The translations under genes were made by a program, and so were the position numbers. A stretch of 64,000 bases of DNA from Rhizoctonia solani (Eukaryota; Basidiomycota; Agaricomycetes; Cantharellales; Ceratobasidiaceae): the NCBI RefSeq assembly GCF_016906535.1, contig NC_057371.1, positions 1,178,001 to 1,242,000 on the forward strand, given 5' to 3'. Numbering within the stretch: position 1 is the first letter of the stretch; every line of letters begins with the position of its first letter. The notes below the pieces were generated by a model. The model was not told the origin of the DNA, searched no databases, and worked only from the letters and a program-made list of their open reading frames with translations. This document shows positions 39,172 through 50,943 of the stretch, piece by piece.

Positions 39172-40488
39172 CGCGACAGAAACACGTTTATTTCTGGATG
39201 ATTCTTTGAATCAAGGCACAGAAGTCGAAGAACTAGTGTTACAGCCAAGTACGGCCGGGGTGGCTACATCCCAATGTGGAAATCAAACAACTTCTCCGAG
39301 CGCGGGGCTCCCGATAGCCACGTGTGAGTGAAAAGGCTCAATCACAGGCGCGGAGGATCACACACAGAAGTCTACTAGAAAAAGGCTGCGGTTTTACGCT
39401 GAATGTCGAATAGTAAATGCAATCTGGGCTGGTTATAACATTTTCACTCGCACCAGGTCCAAAAAAGTAGAAACGAATCATATGAACCATATAAAGCTAC
39501 CATGGCGCCTAAGAACTAGTAGAAAGAGACGGCTTGATAGGGAAGCATACGGCTTATTGTTCTGCATGATGTGTTGAGTGGTCATCGGTCGATCGAGTAA
39601 TGCAGGAAACCCGAAGGGCGACATCTAGATCTGGCTGAAATGCCTTGAATCTCCGCACATTGCAAGGGCCTGAGATTATTTACTCTGGAGCCTGTGATCG
39701 CCGTCTGAAGTTGTGCGAGAGTGAAGTCAAAGCTAGCGGAACAAAAGCTAGTATAGAGCCGTCTTTGCGTCTCGTTCAAAAGACTCGCCTCCAGCAGTAG
39801 TCGTCATTGTCATCATCGTACGGATAGGACACATGACGTGCGACAAATAAGCTCATACATAGGTTGTCAATGAAGCCAGGCACTCTTTGTGAGCTACCCC
39901 GCCCCTGACGCAAGGCCTTAAGGGTACTATCGCAGCTAGCGGATCCTGATCCAGAGCACACATCGCGACTTTTAGCTCCCGCATCCCGCACTTTCAGGAA
40001 CCTCCCCGCATCACGGCTTGGCTCGAGTCACGTCCATGGATAACAAGGCCAAGAGCGCGGCCAAGAGTCAGCTGAAACTGCCCAAAAGCACACTTTTCCA
40101 TCGTAACTTGGGGATGAATTCAACTGGCCTCAAAAGGAAATTCGGCTACCGGTGCCGTGATTGCCTTTTGCTATTTATTGGCAACATTTATGTCTTTGCA
40201 TTAGGCCGTGTTGCGATTACCCGGTGGGGGGAGGGTTTCGAGTCGGCAATTTGGAAGATTTTTTGGTAAAAATAACGCAACCAAGCAACGAATGTGAACG
40301 TCCCAACCACGGGTCTTCGAATGACATGTTGGTTGTTGTTCTTGGCTTTAGTAAGCCCCAATGTACATACATTAGATGTAAATGATAGCATGGCGAGTAG
40401 AAAGCGATAAATTCAATAATATTCTTCTCTACGCCGAACATAATCACTCCGTTTCTTCGATTGGTTATGTTCTTCCAGCTCGGCGCGG
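39172..40488. other. 1.3 kb intergenic region
   Basis: Frames on both strands (39582-39991 -, 40018-40391 +/-) are short and show no known content. The block holds the kinase upstream region and the 3' flank of the small membrane protein. No tRNA or rRNA signature was seen. Confidence 0.4.
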
Positions 40489-40515
40489 TTACGTCAGCTC
40501 GGCGCGGTTACGTCG
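40478..40515. repeat. 19-base perfect tandem duplication across a stop codon
   Basis: The unit CAGCTCGGCGCGGTTACGT occurs twice head to tail. On the minus strand it encodes the final RNRAEL of the small membrane protein, then the stop, then the same bases again. The duplication may have created the present C-terminus. Confidence 0.8.
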
Positions 40516-40958
40516 GACTTCTTGGACTAGGAGGATAAATTTGACCCAACCCACGACTAAACCGCCAAGAAAGATCCCTGTAAGAATTGCCGTGCCGCAG
40601 AAGACGTACAACGGATAAAGTGCACGGACAGCGGCTAAAACCGCGCGGAACGGCAGTGCGATCAGAGAGAATAGCTTATCGAGCACGATGACTATGGGCG
40701 CCGCAGCTAAAGCAATAGAAGATGCCAATGCACCTAGAGGTCTGAGTGGGATGGCGATTAATGCCCGTGGAATGGCCAGTAAATAGGGGCAATGGCGCGG
40801 AGTGCATTGCGATTGGCCGAAGGGTTAGTAGATACGGGGGTGGCAGTTTGTACCAGAGGTGGATGAACTTCTTTGCCAGAGAATGATAAATAGGCTGGGA
40901 ATAAAGCCGCCGCGGTAGCCAGCGCGCCTACCAGAATTACAGTCTCGCGTGATGACAT
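40489..40958 (-). CDS. Small multi-span membrane protein, one frameshift
   Basis: Two overlapping frames read as one protein if a base is added to the G4 run at 40786-40789. The span is then 471 bases, 156 residues, with no intron. Helix 1 is at the N-terminus (VILVGALATAAALFPAYLSF). A short polar segment (TPVSTNPSANRN) follows, then two or three further hydrophobic stretches (including APIVIVLDKLFSLIAL and GTAILTGIFLGGLVVGWVKF), ending in a basic tail EVRRNRAELT. No family is recognised; the topology suggests an organelle or ER membrane protein. A 19-base tandem duplication lies across its stop codon. Confidence 0.65.
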
Positions 40959-41315
40959 GTCCCCAAGTATTTAGGGCTGATTAAAGCCGGTAATCAATCA
41001 CGTGAAGCCACTGGACTGAGTTGACGTATTGGCCACGGCATGCCTGCAATCCCTAAGGGCAACTTGTTGAGTGAGGCGCCCAGAACCCTGGAATATCTAA
41101 TAGAAGAGGTTGCCCTTGGGGTGCGAGCAACACTCACCCTTGATGATCCCATGGACTTCTCCTGCCTTGGCTTTCTCCTGCCAAGGCCTGTGCCCAGCCT
41201 GAGAGTGAAAAATATATAATAGAGCTTGATGTTGCCTGGGTGGTGCCTTCATCCTCTTCAACACTCTCCGGTCACTTGATTCGGTGCACACTTTCGTTTT
41301 TAAACCCTTCGTAAT
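40959..41315. promoter_or_regulatory. Divergent promoter region: small membrane protein and chitin deacetylase
   Basis: 357 bases lie between divergent start codons. An imperfect inverted repeat is visible at 41150-41190 (CTCCTGCCTTGG ... CCAAGG), and AT-rich TATATAAT at about 41213 lies roughly 100 bases before the deacetylase ATG and may serve as a TATA-like element. Confidence 0.45.
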
Positions 41316-42795
41316 ATGCGTTCTTCTGCAGTTGCGCTTGCATTTGCTGGTGCTGTCGCCGCCCACGTAACAGGCGCTGAGCACAGCGACCATATCAAGT
41401 TTTGCGGTCTTTGCACTCGTTTCCAATTCGTCTTCCTCCGACTCCAGTCAAGCGTCAGCATTCCCCCGCGAGAGCATTGGCCCCGCTCCCCCTCGGAGGC
41501 TCCGGTTCCCCTGCGTGCTACCCCTACCCCGGGAACAAAGTCTCCCATCAATGGCGCCCCCGACTTGCCAGCTGGTACGCATAAAGTGTCTCGGTTTTTT
41601 TTTTGCGCTCATTACTCATACTTTACATATTTTTTCAGCCACAATCAACTTGGCTAACTACCCCACATTCATGTCAGCCCCTGATGTCAACTCGCCAGAG
41701 GTCAAACAATGGGTCGCCGAAGTCGCTGCTTCGGGTGTGCAAATCCCCAATATTCCGAGGAACGTTGCTGCCCCTGCCGGCTCCGGTCAATCTCTCTGCC
41801 AAATAAACCCCGAAGCTGCTCTCAAGGCGAATGCCCAGGGTAACTGCTGGTGGTCTTGCGGCAGCTGCACCCGCGACACTGATATTGACACATGCCCTGA
41901 CAAGATGACTTGGGGTCTTACCTTTGATGACGGCCCATCCCCATATACCCCCAAGGTTCTCAACTATCTCGAAGAAAAAAAGATTGCGGCTACTTTCTAC
42001 GTCATTGGCTCTAATGTCATTGACAAGCCTGCCATCCTCCAGGCGACATATCTCGCCGGTCACGAAATCGCCCTCCACACCTGGTCTCACCGCGCTCTTA
42101 CCACTCTTACCAACGAGGAAATCATTGCCGAGCTTGGGTGGAACAAGAAGGCGATCAAGGATGTCATTGGTGTAACTCCCAAGGGCATGCGTCCTCCTTA
42201 TGGTGACATCGACGACCGTGTCCGCGCCATCTGTAAGGCCATGAACCTCACTCCTGTCATGTGGACCACCGAGGGCGAGCTCCAGTATGACTCCAACGAC
42301 TGGCGTGTCAACGATGGTAGCCAGACTGGCCCTCAACTTTTGGCAACCTTCAACTCGCTCCTCGATCGCGCTAGCCAGCTCAACACTGGTTTTGTCAGCT
42401 TGCAGCACGATTTGTACGCGCAGACCGTCACATGGCCGTTGGATACTTCCTTCCTGCTGGAACCAGCCATAACCCTCCGTTTGCGGTGAGTTCTTTGTTC
42501 CCCGTGTTGGATGATCCTTTATTGATATGGTTTCCAGCTCCAATCTGTTAACGAGTGCCACAAGAAGCCTCTCTCCGAGGCGTACATTGAGACTTCGACC
42601 GGTAGCACCACCCCATCGGGCGGCAACTCGACTTCCACCAGCACTGGAGCAGCTTCCACACCGGCACTTCGCGAGGCGCCAACAATACCGGCGCTTCGAC
42701 CAACACCAGCGGAGCTCTCCCACGAAACATGGTCAGCTTTGTCGGTGCCGGTGTGATCAGTGTACTTGTTGGCGGCGCTCTCGCTTTTGCTCTAG
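41316..42795 (+). CDS. Secreted, probably GPI-anchored chitin deacetylase (CE4), multiply frameshifted
   Basis: A signal peptide (MRSSAVALAFAGAVAAHVTG) and a Ser/Pro-rich linker precede the NodB/CE4 domain. Its motifs are TFDDGPSPYTPKVL (motif 1, catalytic and metal Asp), HTWSHRALTTLT (motif 2, metal His pair), RPPYGDIDDRVRAI (motif 3), then W and H motifs (VMWTTEG, FVSLQHD). A Ser/Thr/Gly-rich tail and a hydrophobic C-terminus (FVGAGVISVLVGGALAFAL) suggest a GPI anchor. The enzyme removes acetyl groups from chitin in the cell wall. Introns lie at about 41572-41638 and 42488-42538. The frame changes near 41399, at the C5 run 41488-41492, near 42427, near 42660 and at about 42791. The protein sequence is conserved throughout, so sequence error is the simplest reading. 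Confidence 0.88.
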
Positions 42796-43338
42796 ACGAA
42801 CTTGTCGATCTTGTGTGTCTGTGTGAAATGTGTCAGTGGCTGGCCATTTATGTGTTGTGTGTTGATGTATTCCTGGTGTCAAGTTGTCAATCTTGTTCTT
42901 GCATATTTACGCCTCTGTTTCATTTTTTTTTTTTTTATCTCCTTGCTTGGGAACAACTTTCTGTTTTTGTCGAACGCTAGGATATGGACGCTAGTTCGAG
43001 TGTCACCATAGTATATAATATCACACGATTTTCAAGACCACTTTTGTGTGACCAGGAAAGCTCGTTGGAAATTCTTGTGTGCCGTGTGTTACTATGCCAA
43101 GACTGATTTAATGATCTCGGGTGGGGTCAAGGTGGGGTAGCTTCTCATACTGGGCATCAGTGCCGCAAGCCTGAGATCATGCACGTGTGTGCCTAGCAAC
43201 CGTTTCAAAAACGACAAGAATAATATTACGACTAGTCAAAGCACAAGACACTCATTACAGTCATAGAAAACATAAACTCGATCTCAAAAAAAAAAACCCC
43301 CCATTAAACCCGCTTTCTGGTCTTTTGCTCGAGGAAGG
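42796..43338. other. 3' flanks of chitin deacetylase and NUP42
   Basis: About 540 bases between convergent genes. T-rich (T12 at about 42925) and A10/C6 runs (about 43287-43303) are the only visible features. Confidence 0.4.
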
Positions 43339-45480
43339 TCACCGCATCTCCAAGGGCGGAACACACTCGGGAATAGACCCCAGTTCAAATTTATCAGCCT
43401 TGAACGCATTTATAATACCCTCGGATAGGGTATTCATGTAGTCGTCGGGTAGCAATGCCGCAAACGGGTCCCGATCTTTGGGCTTGGCGGTGTTGAATGC
43501 AGTTCCAGAGCTAGAACCGAATGCGGAGGTAGCTCCAAATGCGGATGGTTTGGTCGTCGTACCAAAAGCAGAGGTTGCACCCGTCGTTCCAAACGCAGAT
43601 GTACTTGTTGAGGACGTATTGCCAAACGCGTGGTCGTAGAGGGCGCGGTGCCAAATGCGCTCGTGGTGCCCGGCATGGTGCCAAAGGCCGACTTGGCACC
43701 AAATGCTGATGACCCAAACGCTGACGTCGGCTGGGTTTGCCCGAAAGCAGAGGTTGTAGAAGGTTGTTGAGTTTGGCCAAATGCCGAAGCCGTGCTGGAT
43801 GCTGGTTGGCCAAACGCCGAGGCTGGTGCTTGTGTAGTGGTGGGGGTGTCCGAGTCCATTCCTTCCGCCCCATTGTTATTATTGAAGTGGTAGTTGAATA
43901 AAGAGACCACCTGTGCCTGCACTAGTAGTGCTCGACCCGAACGCCGACCCGGTGCTGGGTTGGGCACCAAAAGAGGTCGACTTGTTAGCGAATGCACCAA
44001 ACCCACTGCTTCCGAACGCAGGTGTAGTACTGCTACTCCCGCTCCCAAATACAGACGTGCCACTAGCAGGTACCAAAGGCGGAGGTGGTGTTACCCGTAT
44101 TCGTGCCCCCAAACGATGATGATTTGTTAGCAAATGCACCAAATGCACCACCTCCGCCTGTGCTCGATCCAACGCAGAGCCAGCTGGCTTGCTCCCGAAC
44201 CCACTTTGGCCGAAAGCAGGTGCAGCGGTAGTAGTGGTAGCAGCAGTAGCAGAAGTCCCGAAGCCCGATTGGCCGAATGCAGAAGTGGGAGCAGAGCTGC
44301 CAAAGGCGGGGTGTAGTGGAAGGAGTGGTGGACGAGCCAAAGCCCGATTGGCCGAATGCAGGTTTGGCACCGAACCCGGATTGACCGAATCCCACCTGTG
44401 GAAGAGCCAAATGCGCTGCCCGTGGTTTGAGCAGGCGCTCCAAATGCGCAGGCTGTGACGCAGTTCCCCCGAAAGCGCTAGGCTGGGATTGTGAAGATCC
44501 ACCGAATGCATTGGTGGTACTGCCTCCAAAGGCGCCTGAGCCCGTGCTCGAGCCAAATGCACCGGTACCGGGCTTGACAAAACCTGAGCTCCCAAAGGCT
44601 GAGGTTTGTGCGGGCTGAGATGAACCGAAGATCCAAAGGTGTAGGTGCAGTGTTTTACCGAAGGCAGGACTTGGGTTGAGGATTGTAGCCTTTCACGAAG
44701 TTTAGATTTTATTTCTGCTTGTCCATTGGCCTATAAAGTATCGTTAGGAGGCTAGACTAGTCCCATGATTGGATCTTACAGGTGGATTGCCATGTTCATC
44801 CACTAAGTTCCAAATGCGCTTGGCCTCATCCAGGGTTATGGCGCCAGTAGACGCCGCAGAACCAATGAACAATTGTGCTGCATCAATCAATTGCTTTTCA
44901 TGAGCTTTCTGTCGATTGTCGAGTTTAGTCCAACTCTTTCAACACGGAAATAGCAACTTACGTAGGCTTCAATTCCGCCCGCGTCACGATTTGCCGTCCA
45001 AGCAGCAACGCGCAATTCCTCCGGACTCTGGTCCAACCCATCGATAATACACGGTATGCTCTTGCTGGGACCGTATGATGACAACGGATACAAAGGTCGG
45101 TCTATGCCCTGTGTCAAATCCTTGCGAAGAGATTCAGCAAACGGAAGGTTAGTCTCCATGGTCGCTAAAAATTGACATTTCGTACTCAAATAACGCCTGT
45201 TTAGCATCTTGGCCGTCCACGTTTGGTCTGCCGCCACGAGGTTATCAGTGAAGTCCAAACGCATGGAAAACGCGTGACCTCCAATGAAGACATTTACGTA
45301 CTTCTAAAGGTGCCTGTACTGGAGCTTGGTCCTTGGCCAGCCGGATGCGCAAATCTACAACTGGCACCAAATCTACATTGTCCTTGTAGATAGAATTTGC
45401 AGACTGTATCTTGTTTCGAGGCAAAGCTCTACTTGTAAAGATCAACTTGGAGAATTATTGGCCTCATGACTTGAGTGCAT
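43339..45480 (-). CDS. NUP42: NUP42/Amo1-type nucleoporin: CCCH finger, conserved domain, FG repeats, Gle1-binding tail
   Basis: The N-terminus contains one CCCH zinc finger (CKFYLQGQCRFGASCRFAHP) at 45410-45350. The next conserved block is ESLRKDLTQGIDRPLYPLSS with LDQSPEELRVAAWTANRD, typical of fungal Nup42/Amo1. A long region of SAFG, GFGQSGFG and SSAFGA repeats fills about 44600-43480. The last exon ends PDDYMNTLSEGIINAFKADK...FELGSIPE, which fits the Gle1-binding motif of Nup42. The protein would sit on the cytoplasmic face of the pore and aid mRNA export. The FG part is spread over three frames, so several bases are missing or extra there. The start (45480, MHS...) and the exon between finger and conserved block are uncertain. 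Confidence 0.8.
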
Positions 45481-45875
45481 ACCATAAGCTTTAAGCGAGA
45501 TGTTTAGAGTAAGTTTAAATTGAATCAGTTGGCAGTCGCGGTTGTTGTGTTGTGTGACAAGTCTGCATCTTGGCGAGTCGTACGAAAGTATCACGTGAAT
45601 TTTCTTAGCGCCGTGGCTATTTGGCACTGTAAATTAATATTCATAATAAGGTAATGCTAACTGGAATACAATCCAACTGGATCCATATAAATTGATTAAG
45701 AAGATTCATGGATGTTTTCTTCAATGTAGATTAATAGCTTAACAAATGCTATTGCCTCGAGAGGTACTTGTTGAGAGCATGCTCCTCAAGTTTGCTATTA
45801 GCACTGAAACAACAGGCCCTTGGCCACAGTTGGTGGAAGTATCTTTTTTTTTTTATCTTAGTATCAGAGGTGTGG
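45481..45875. other. Intergenic, AT-rich
   Basis: About 395 bases: NUP42 upstream region and F-box 3' flank. A T10 run lies at about 45845. No gene is supported. Confidence 0.4.
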
Positions 45876-47474
45876 CTAGAAATTTAGGGAGAAATCGCAC
45901 CTAGCCAGGGTCGATATTTGGTCTTCGTGTAAGCGGGATCCGGGGGGTGCAAGCTGTTGTATTCTAACATCAAGTCTGATAGATTGGGGTCCTGAAACCA
46001 ATTTCACAGGAACTTTAGCGATCATTGGTTTTCCTGCCAAGGAGGAGTCATAAAGTGTGAAATGAAAATAACTAAGATGGGGCAAGTGGGCAGCGTAGTG
46101 ACTGAGATCCTCGAGGGTAACTAATATATCCGGCAGTCGGAGGGTTCGCACCTGTGGTATAGCCTGGGCAAAGTTCAAGTGGCTGATGCTCTCAGCAAGC
46201 CAAATGCGTTGGAGAGAGAGTCTTGTCAAAGGTAACAAGCTAAGTGATTCTAACTCAGGCAACGATAAGCGAGCCGGGGCGCATGCGTTACAAAAAAAGC
46301 TACAAGCATGCAATCTACAATTAAGATTGTCGATGTATGGACTACGGGATGCTAGCTCACGTATAAATTTCGTGAGGCGTCCCATTGCCGATGTGCATGG
46401 TATTGTAGAGCGCCCTTGGGTCCCGGTCTCAATTTCCAGTGCTATTAGCGAGTTTATTAACGAATTGAAGCTCCACAGCGATTCAAGAGTATCAAGCCTG
46501 ACCGCAACAAGATGTAGTTGCCGAATTGCGGAAAAGCAGTTTTCAGGCCATTTTATTTCCCTCGTAGCTATGGAAGATGGCTCGCAATACTGAGCATTAA
46601 TCCTTAATACTTCCAGGAGCGGCAATTTGCTGAGGAATTCTAATGATTGTGGTTCAAGAAACGATTCAGTTCCAGAAATTTCGCGCAGTGTGGGCAGTAA
46701 GAGCGACAACTGAGATGCCAAGGAGGTCTTGGATATTATGGAGTCACCAAAGTTTTGTGGTTGGACAGGGTCGCAACTAGGGACTTCGACTAACTGTAGG
46801 TTGGGACATATTGGTGCGACAACCTCCAGCAACCCGTAGACGAATTTGTCCTTCGCGTTGATACTAGGTGTAGACCCCCAAAAGGATGGTGTATCTCGCA
46901 TCACGTATAGCCTCAAGAGCGAGGGTCCAACGAACCATTTGATCCAGTCTAACATGGCAAGGGGTGTCGTGAAGCGCCTATATTGACATTTTAGTGAGAT
47001 TAGATTAGGAAGAAGCGACCACTTTCGGGAGTTTCGATATGTGTTCACTTCCTTCTTGCCTTGAAATTTGTAGATATCGCTTGTGTCAAGGTTCTTGACA
47101 AACTCAGCGTAGAGTTCAAATCGACTAAAGTCGGCTCGACGTGGTATATCAATCACCTGTTTGAATATCTGTAATCTAAGTGTTGCATTTTTTGTGATTA
47201 AAAACATTTATGTATATACCACAATTCGCTCTGTTCTGTCTACGCCACCTTTCTTCTTCAGGGTGACTCTTGCCCCAGAAATAAGGGAAAACAATCTTGT
47301 CAGACCTGTAACATTGTGCCACAGTAGAGGCGCGATACAGTAGAACCAGAGTCGAGAGACAGACACAAGCTTTGCACAATCAGAACGATCCAAGTGGGCC
47401 AAAACCAGGTTCAAGAGCTCCGGTATGAGAACAAGAACCCTTCTAGATATTTTTTCTGATTTGGGCCTGGGCAT
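45876..47474 (-). CDS. F-box protein with leucine-rich C-terminal region
   Basis: Two exons, 47474-47220 and 47168-45876, give 515 residues. The N-terminus has an F-box (IPELLNLVLAHLDRSDCAKL, SVSRLWFYCIAPLLWHNV) that should bind Skp1 in an SCF ubiquitin ligase. The remainder has irregular leucine-rich segments (LPNLISLKCQYRR, CPNLQLVEVPS, LPLLEVLRIN, IPQVRTLRLPDI, LSYFHFTLYD), as in the large F-box/LRR families of Agaricomycetes. The substrate is unknown. The intron uses a GTATAT donor and TTACAG acceptor, which keeps phase. No break was seen. Confidence 0.85.
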
Positions 47475-47736
47475 TAGGATCAACTACTTGCAGACAGATG
47501 AATTGTGATTGACAATGGTGGAGTGAAGGATCATAGCCGCAGGTTGACTAAGCTCAATTATTATGCGGGCCACGTGCAACCTGAGTGACTTGAATGCGCA
47601 AACGTACCTAATAACATAATTCTCTGTTTTATATTGCGTTCTATCACATGATATAGTCAGTCATGAAGATCATGACTATAGTAAATAGTCTGGTTGGCAG
47701 AAAACCAATACCTCAAGTATAGGTGTTATCCCGAAA

Positions 47737-48754
47737 TTACTCTTCCATGACGTCTTGCTCCGTATTCTCCCACCACACAAGCGCCCCGAGGCCATCGCCA
47801 TGAACGGATCCCTGTATCTATCATTACTGAAGCCTGTGCACGGCCCGAACTTTCACTTACCGTAATTGTATACGGCGCCTTCCTGTCAGCATCATCTTCA
47901 ACCCTATCTTCTTGTCCAGGCTGGCCTATATCTGGCTTTCTTGGGCCCGGTTCATTCTCGTAGAACTCATCTCGTTCTACACGTAATCGAATCACCTCGT
48001 TTCGATCCAGGTACAGCCTAGTGGTGATGTCGGTGTCTAATAATTGAGTTGTTGAAGGTGGTTCGTCTGCGACGAAAATGGCTATGTTAGACGGATCTGA
48101 GTGTACTATTGTACAGATATCCTAACCAGAGGCCCAATGATGTGGTGGGAGCCAGAAGAAAGCTTGTTCATTGTGGTCACTACATGGGTTAATATGAGAG
48201 CCGGATATCAGGTATATTGAGCTCACAATGCAGAAGGAACTGGAAGATAGTCCCGGGGAATGTAGATATCATCGAAGAATCCCAGTGTAACTGATTACAG
48301 CGGCTTAATAAAGTTGTCTAGTTATACAAGTAAAACTTACCTCGGATGCCATCCTCAGTGGATGACTTGACTTTTCCTATAATAACTTCGGAACGAGCAG
48401 GTCGGAACACAACCATTCGGAAGGTAACTAGGAGCCTCCCGGGAGAAAAGGTCAATTAAGGGACATCCTTGCCTAACAATGCCTAACTCACCTTTATACC
48501 AGTAGCACCCATCACCATACTTGACAACGCCCTCGCCCACCCAAATCAGGTCGAACACACAAATACACAGCCCTATATCAAGCAAGACTCGATTGGCATA
48601 CTTCTTATTTAGCTCGTTGGTGATTGCAACATGAGCTGGTGATGAAAATTGGCTAGGAGCCACAGAGACATTGTCCTAAAGAAACCACGTCAATTATTCA
48701 GGAAAGGGCAAAAGGTTAGTATGGTATTGCCTTGATTGTCGTAGTAACAAACAT
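47737..48754 (-). CDS. RPC25: RNA polymerase III subunit RPC25/RPC8 (stalk)
   Basis: Exon 1 is 48754-48731 (MFVTTTIK) and exon 2 begins at 48675 (DNVSVAPSQF). About five more short exons follow to a stop at 47737. The N-terminal half matches the Rpb7-like domain (LNKKYANRVLLDIGLCICVF, KYGDGCYWYK). The C-terminal half is the OB fold (EVIIGKVKSSTEDGI, VTLGFFDDIYIPRDYLPVPS). The C-terminus is acidic (DPVxEE-type ending VMEE). With Rpc17 it forms the Pol III stalk used for initiation at tRNA and 5S genes. Intron 1 (48730-48676) has a GC donor (GCAATA), the least consensus-like of the seven in this window. No frame break was seen. Confidence 0.92.
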
Positions 48755-49137
48755 CGTATACGAAAGCTTGGACAGAAATTACTCGAGAGTATGCATGAGT
48801 GTGCACCAAAAATATAGCCGTGTTAGAATCAAAATATGGTCACATGATCACAAGTCACTCCGCGTGCGCGCATGAAGTTTAATGTAACTTAGCTGTCATC
48901 GTGGCAGTCATATGTAGACCATACGACAAAAATGCGGCATATATATTGTTATCCATGTTTACATCCATATATAAGAACAACAAAAAAAAACAGAGACATG
49001 AATGATGCTAAAATACAACGCACATGTAGATAAATAGCTGAAATAAATAGGCTGCAAACAACGAATAGGTAATGATAAATAGCATCGATAAACCGTTAGA
49101 CCATCCTTTGAATGGTCGTAATAGTGCTTCAAGCACT
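48755..49137. other. RPC25 upstream region and MYND gene 3' flank
   Basis: About 380 bases of AT-rich sequence. A short perfect inverted repeat (AGTGCTT-C-AAGCACT) at about 49122-49136 sits next to the MYND stop codon and could be a 3'-end hairpin, but has no known role. Confidence 0.35.
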
Positions 49138-50079
49138 TTAGTGCTTTCCGTTCAAATAAGTTAAGAAATAAACAAGAGAAGGAAGGTCGGCCATTGTAAT
49201 GTTCGCATAGCCAGAGAGTCGGGTTCTATTGAAAACATATTAGACACACTCAGAAAGGTTGATCTATGCACAAGAACTTACCCAGAATACTTCAAGGCAA
49301 CAATTGGCCCCTTCCAGTCATGTCTAGCTTTTCCATAGGTCAAAGACTCAACAGTATGATTTCTGTAGGGCATAGTCAACACTGAAATATATTGTAATAT
49401 CTTGGGACAACTTACCGGCGAGACCCATCGGCGAGGAAGTTGGAACGGAAGAACACTTGGAGGGGGAAGCGCAATGGTTCTCCTACCGGCAACGAGTCTG
49501 TTAGGTTCCGAAGTAGACTACAATAGATAAACTTACCTCCAACGCCGGTAGAAATAATCATGCTGGCGATCTCAGCGTCAGCTCCTAGGATCGGAGCGAG
49601 CACAGGCTGCCAATCTACAACGCCCCCTTCATGTACCATACCCAAAAGGTTGACGGGAATCAATTTGGGCCGCTCTCCGTCAACGGGGAACACCATTCCT
49701 TTAAGCCAAAAAGATGAGATCCATGAAGATACCCTCAAGCCATGTATACTCACCATGGAAGGATGCCTTTGTCGTCTGAATAACTCGGGGAGGTGTTTGG
49801 ATCACTTCAGGGGAAACGCAAGGGGGCATTGGAGGAGAGGGGGTGGATACACTACTTGATGTGCTGCTGGATGACCAGCTAGATTTTGGGACGCAATTCA
49901 CACGGTGCCTTGGCCAGTCCATTGCCAAGTGCTCGGGAGAGCAATACCACTCGTCTTCACATCTAAGGACATTCAATATTGAGTTTAAGTTGAAAAATCG
50001 AGTAGGATACCGACCTTGAGCACCACGAAGCACAGAGGTTTCCGCACCAGCACCAGTGATGAATTGCAGCCGTAGCCAT
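49138..50079 (-). CDS. MYND zinc-finger protein
   Basis: The start at 50079 gives MATAAIHHWCWCGNLCASWC, spliced at 50015 to CEDEWYCSPEHLAMDWPRHR. Together these supply the Cys/His spacing of a MYND finger near the N-terminus. A Ser-rich linker follows, then a conserved globular part (MVFPVDGERPKLIPVNLLGM, DWQPVLAPILGADAEI, EPLRFPLQVFFRSNFLADGS, KARHDWKGPIVALKYSG), ending at 49138. Proteins of this layout are common in Agaricomycetes. MYND fingers bind proline-rich partners, and no catalytic domain is seen, so the role is unknown. At least four introns of 50-60 bases all fit GT-AG. Confidence 0.8.
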
Positions 50080-50943
50080 GGCGGGTTAAGTCGTGAGGGG
50101 GGGGGCGTTAAAATAAGATTTCGTAATATAAATATTAGTCTACGGACGACACAGTCGTGCGGAACCGAGAACCCAGACAGAAGATGCGAAGACGAGTGAC
50201 GAAAGGAGGCCATTGCTCTCTAAGGCTTTATAAACAGATTCTGGCTATGCTCAATGAGAAGAGACTCAAGGGACCAACTGTGTGTGACGCTCAGGAACAG
50301 TGCCCTCGGGTGTGGGCGGGGAAGCCTGAGGAGCCCGATCGATCAGTTGCTGTACATATACGTTGATCACTTATAAGTCTTGCTCCTCCGAATGGCCAAT
50401 ACTAGCGTAAGCAATAGAAGCGCGCGCTGTGCTTAGTACAAAACTTTTGATTGCATAGCCATATTTGAAATTACGACAATGCCTTGTGGCAGTAATCATC
50501 AAGTTCGTTGTACAAACAATACGCGCGATTTTAGCCCGATATGCTGTGGTCCCCACTGATTTTCAAGGGAATTGAAGACCGACTAAGATAACAGAAACAT
50601 CTGTCATACAAAGGTTTGGCTTCTAGATCGCATCTACCCTCGTATATGACGCGTTGCTCACAATTATGGTGATTAGTCTTGGAGATCAGTTCGGCACAGT
50701 AAGGATGGCTGTTACCTTGTTAGGTATAAACTAAGAAGCGTTTTTATTAAATAAAGTCAATATAATACCATAGCACCCCTTCGACTTCCCCAAATCGAAT
50801 CCTGTCGGTGATCAGCGGGAGTGATGGTGCTCGGCGTGCTCGGTTTCTGAAATTGTATCCCCAGCCAAGCTTTGGAACTATATGTAAACGACGAAGACAA
50901 GCATTAAATTATAAGGTAAAAACCTGTCTATGTACACGCAGAC
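50080..50943. other. 860-base intergenic region
   Basis: MYND upstream region and PQ-loop gene 3' flank. Short frames only; a CCCCCCCC-like GC run lies at 50098-50105. No RNA gene was recognised. Confidence 0.4.

Noticed and set aside
41674..42723. 349-residue minus-strand open frame
   Set aside because: Shadow of the chitin deacetylase; the CE4 motifs are all on the plus strand.
49122..49136. AGTGCTT-C-AAGCACT hairpin near the MYND stop codon
   Set aside because: A loop of one base is not a stable RNA hairpin, and fungal Pol II genes do not use such terminators.
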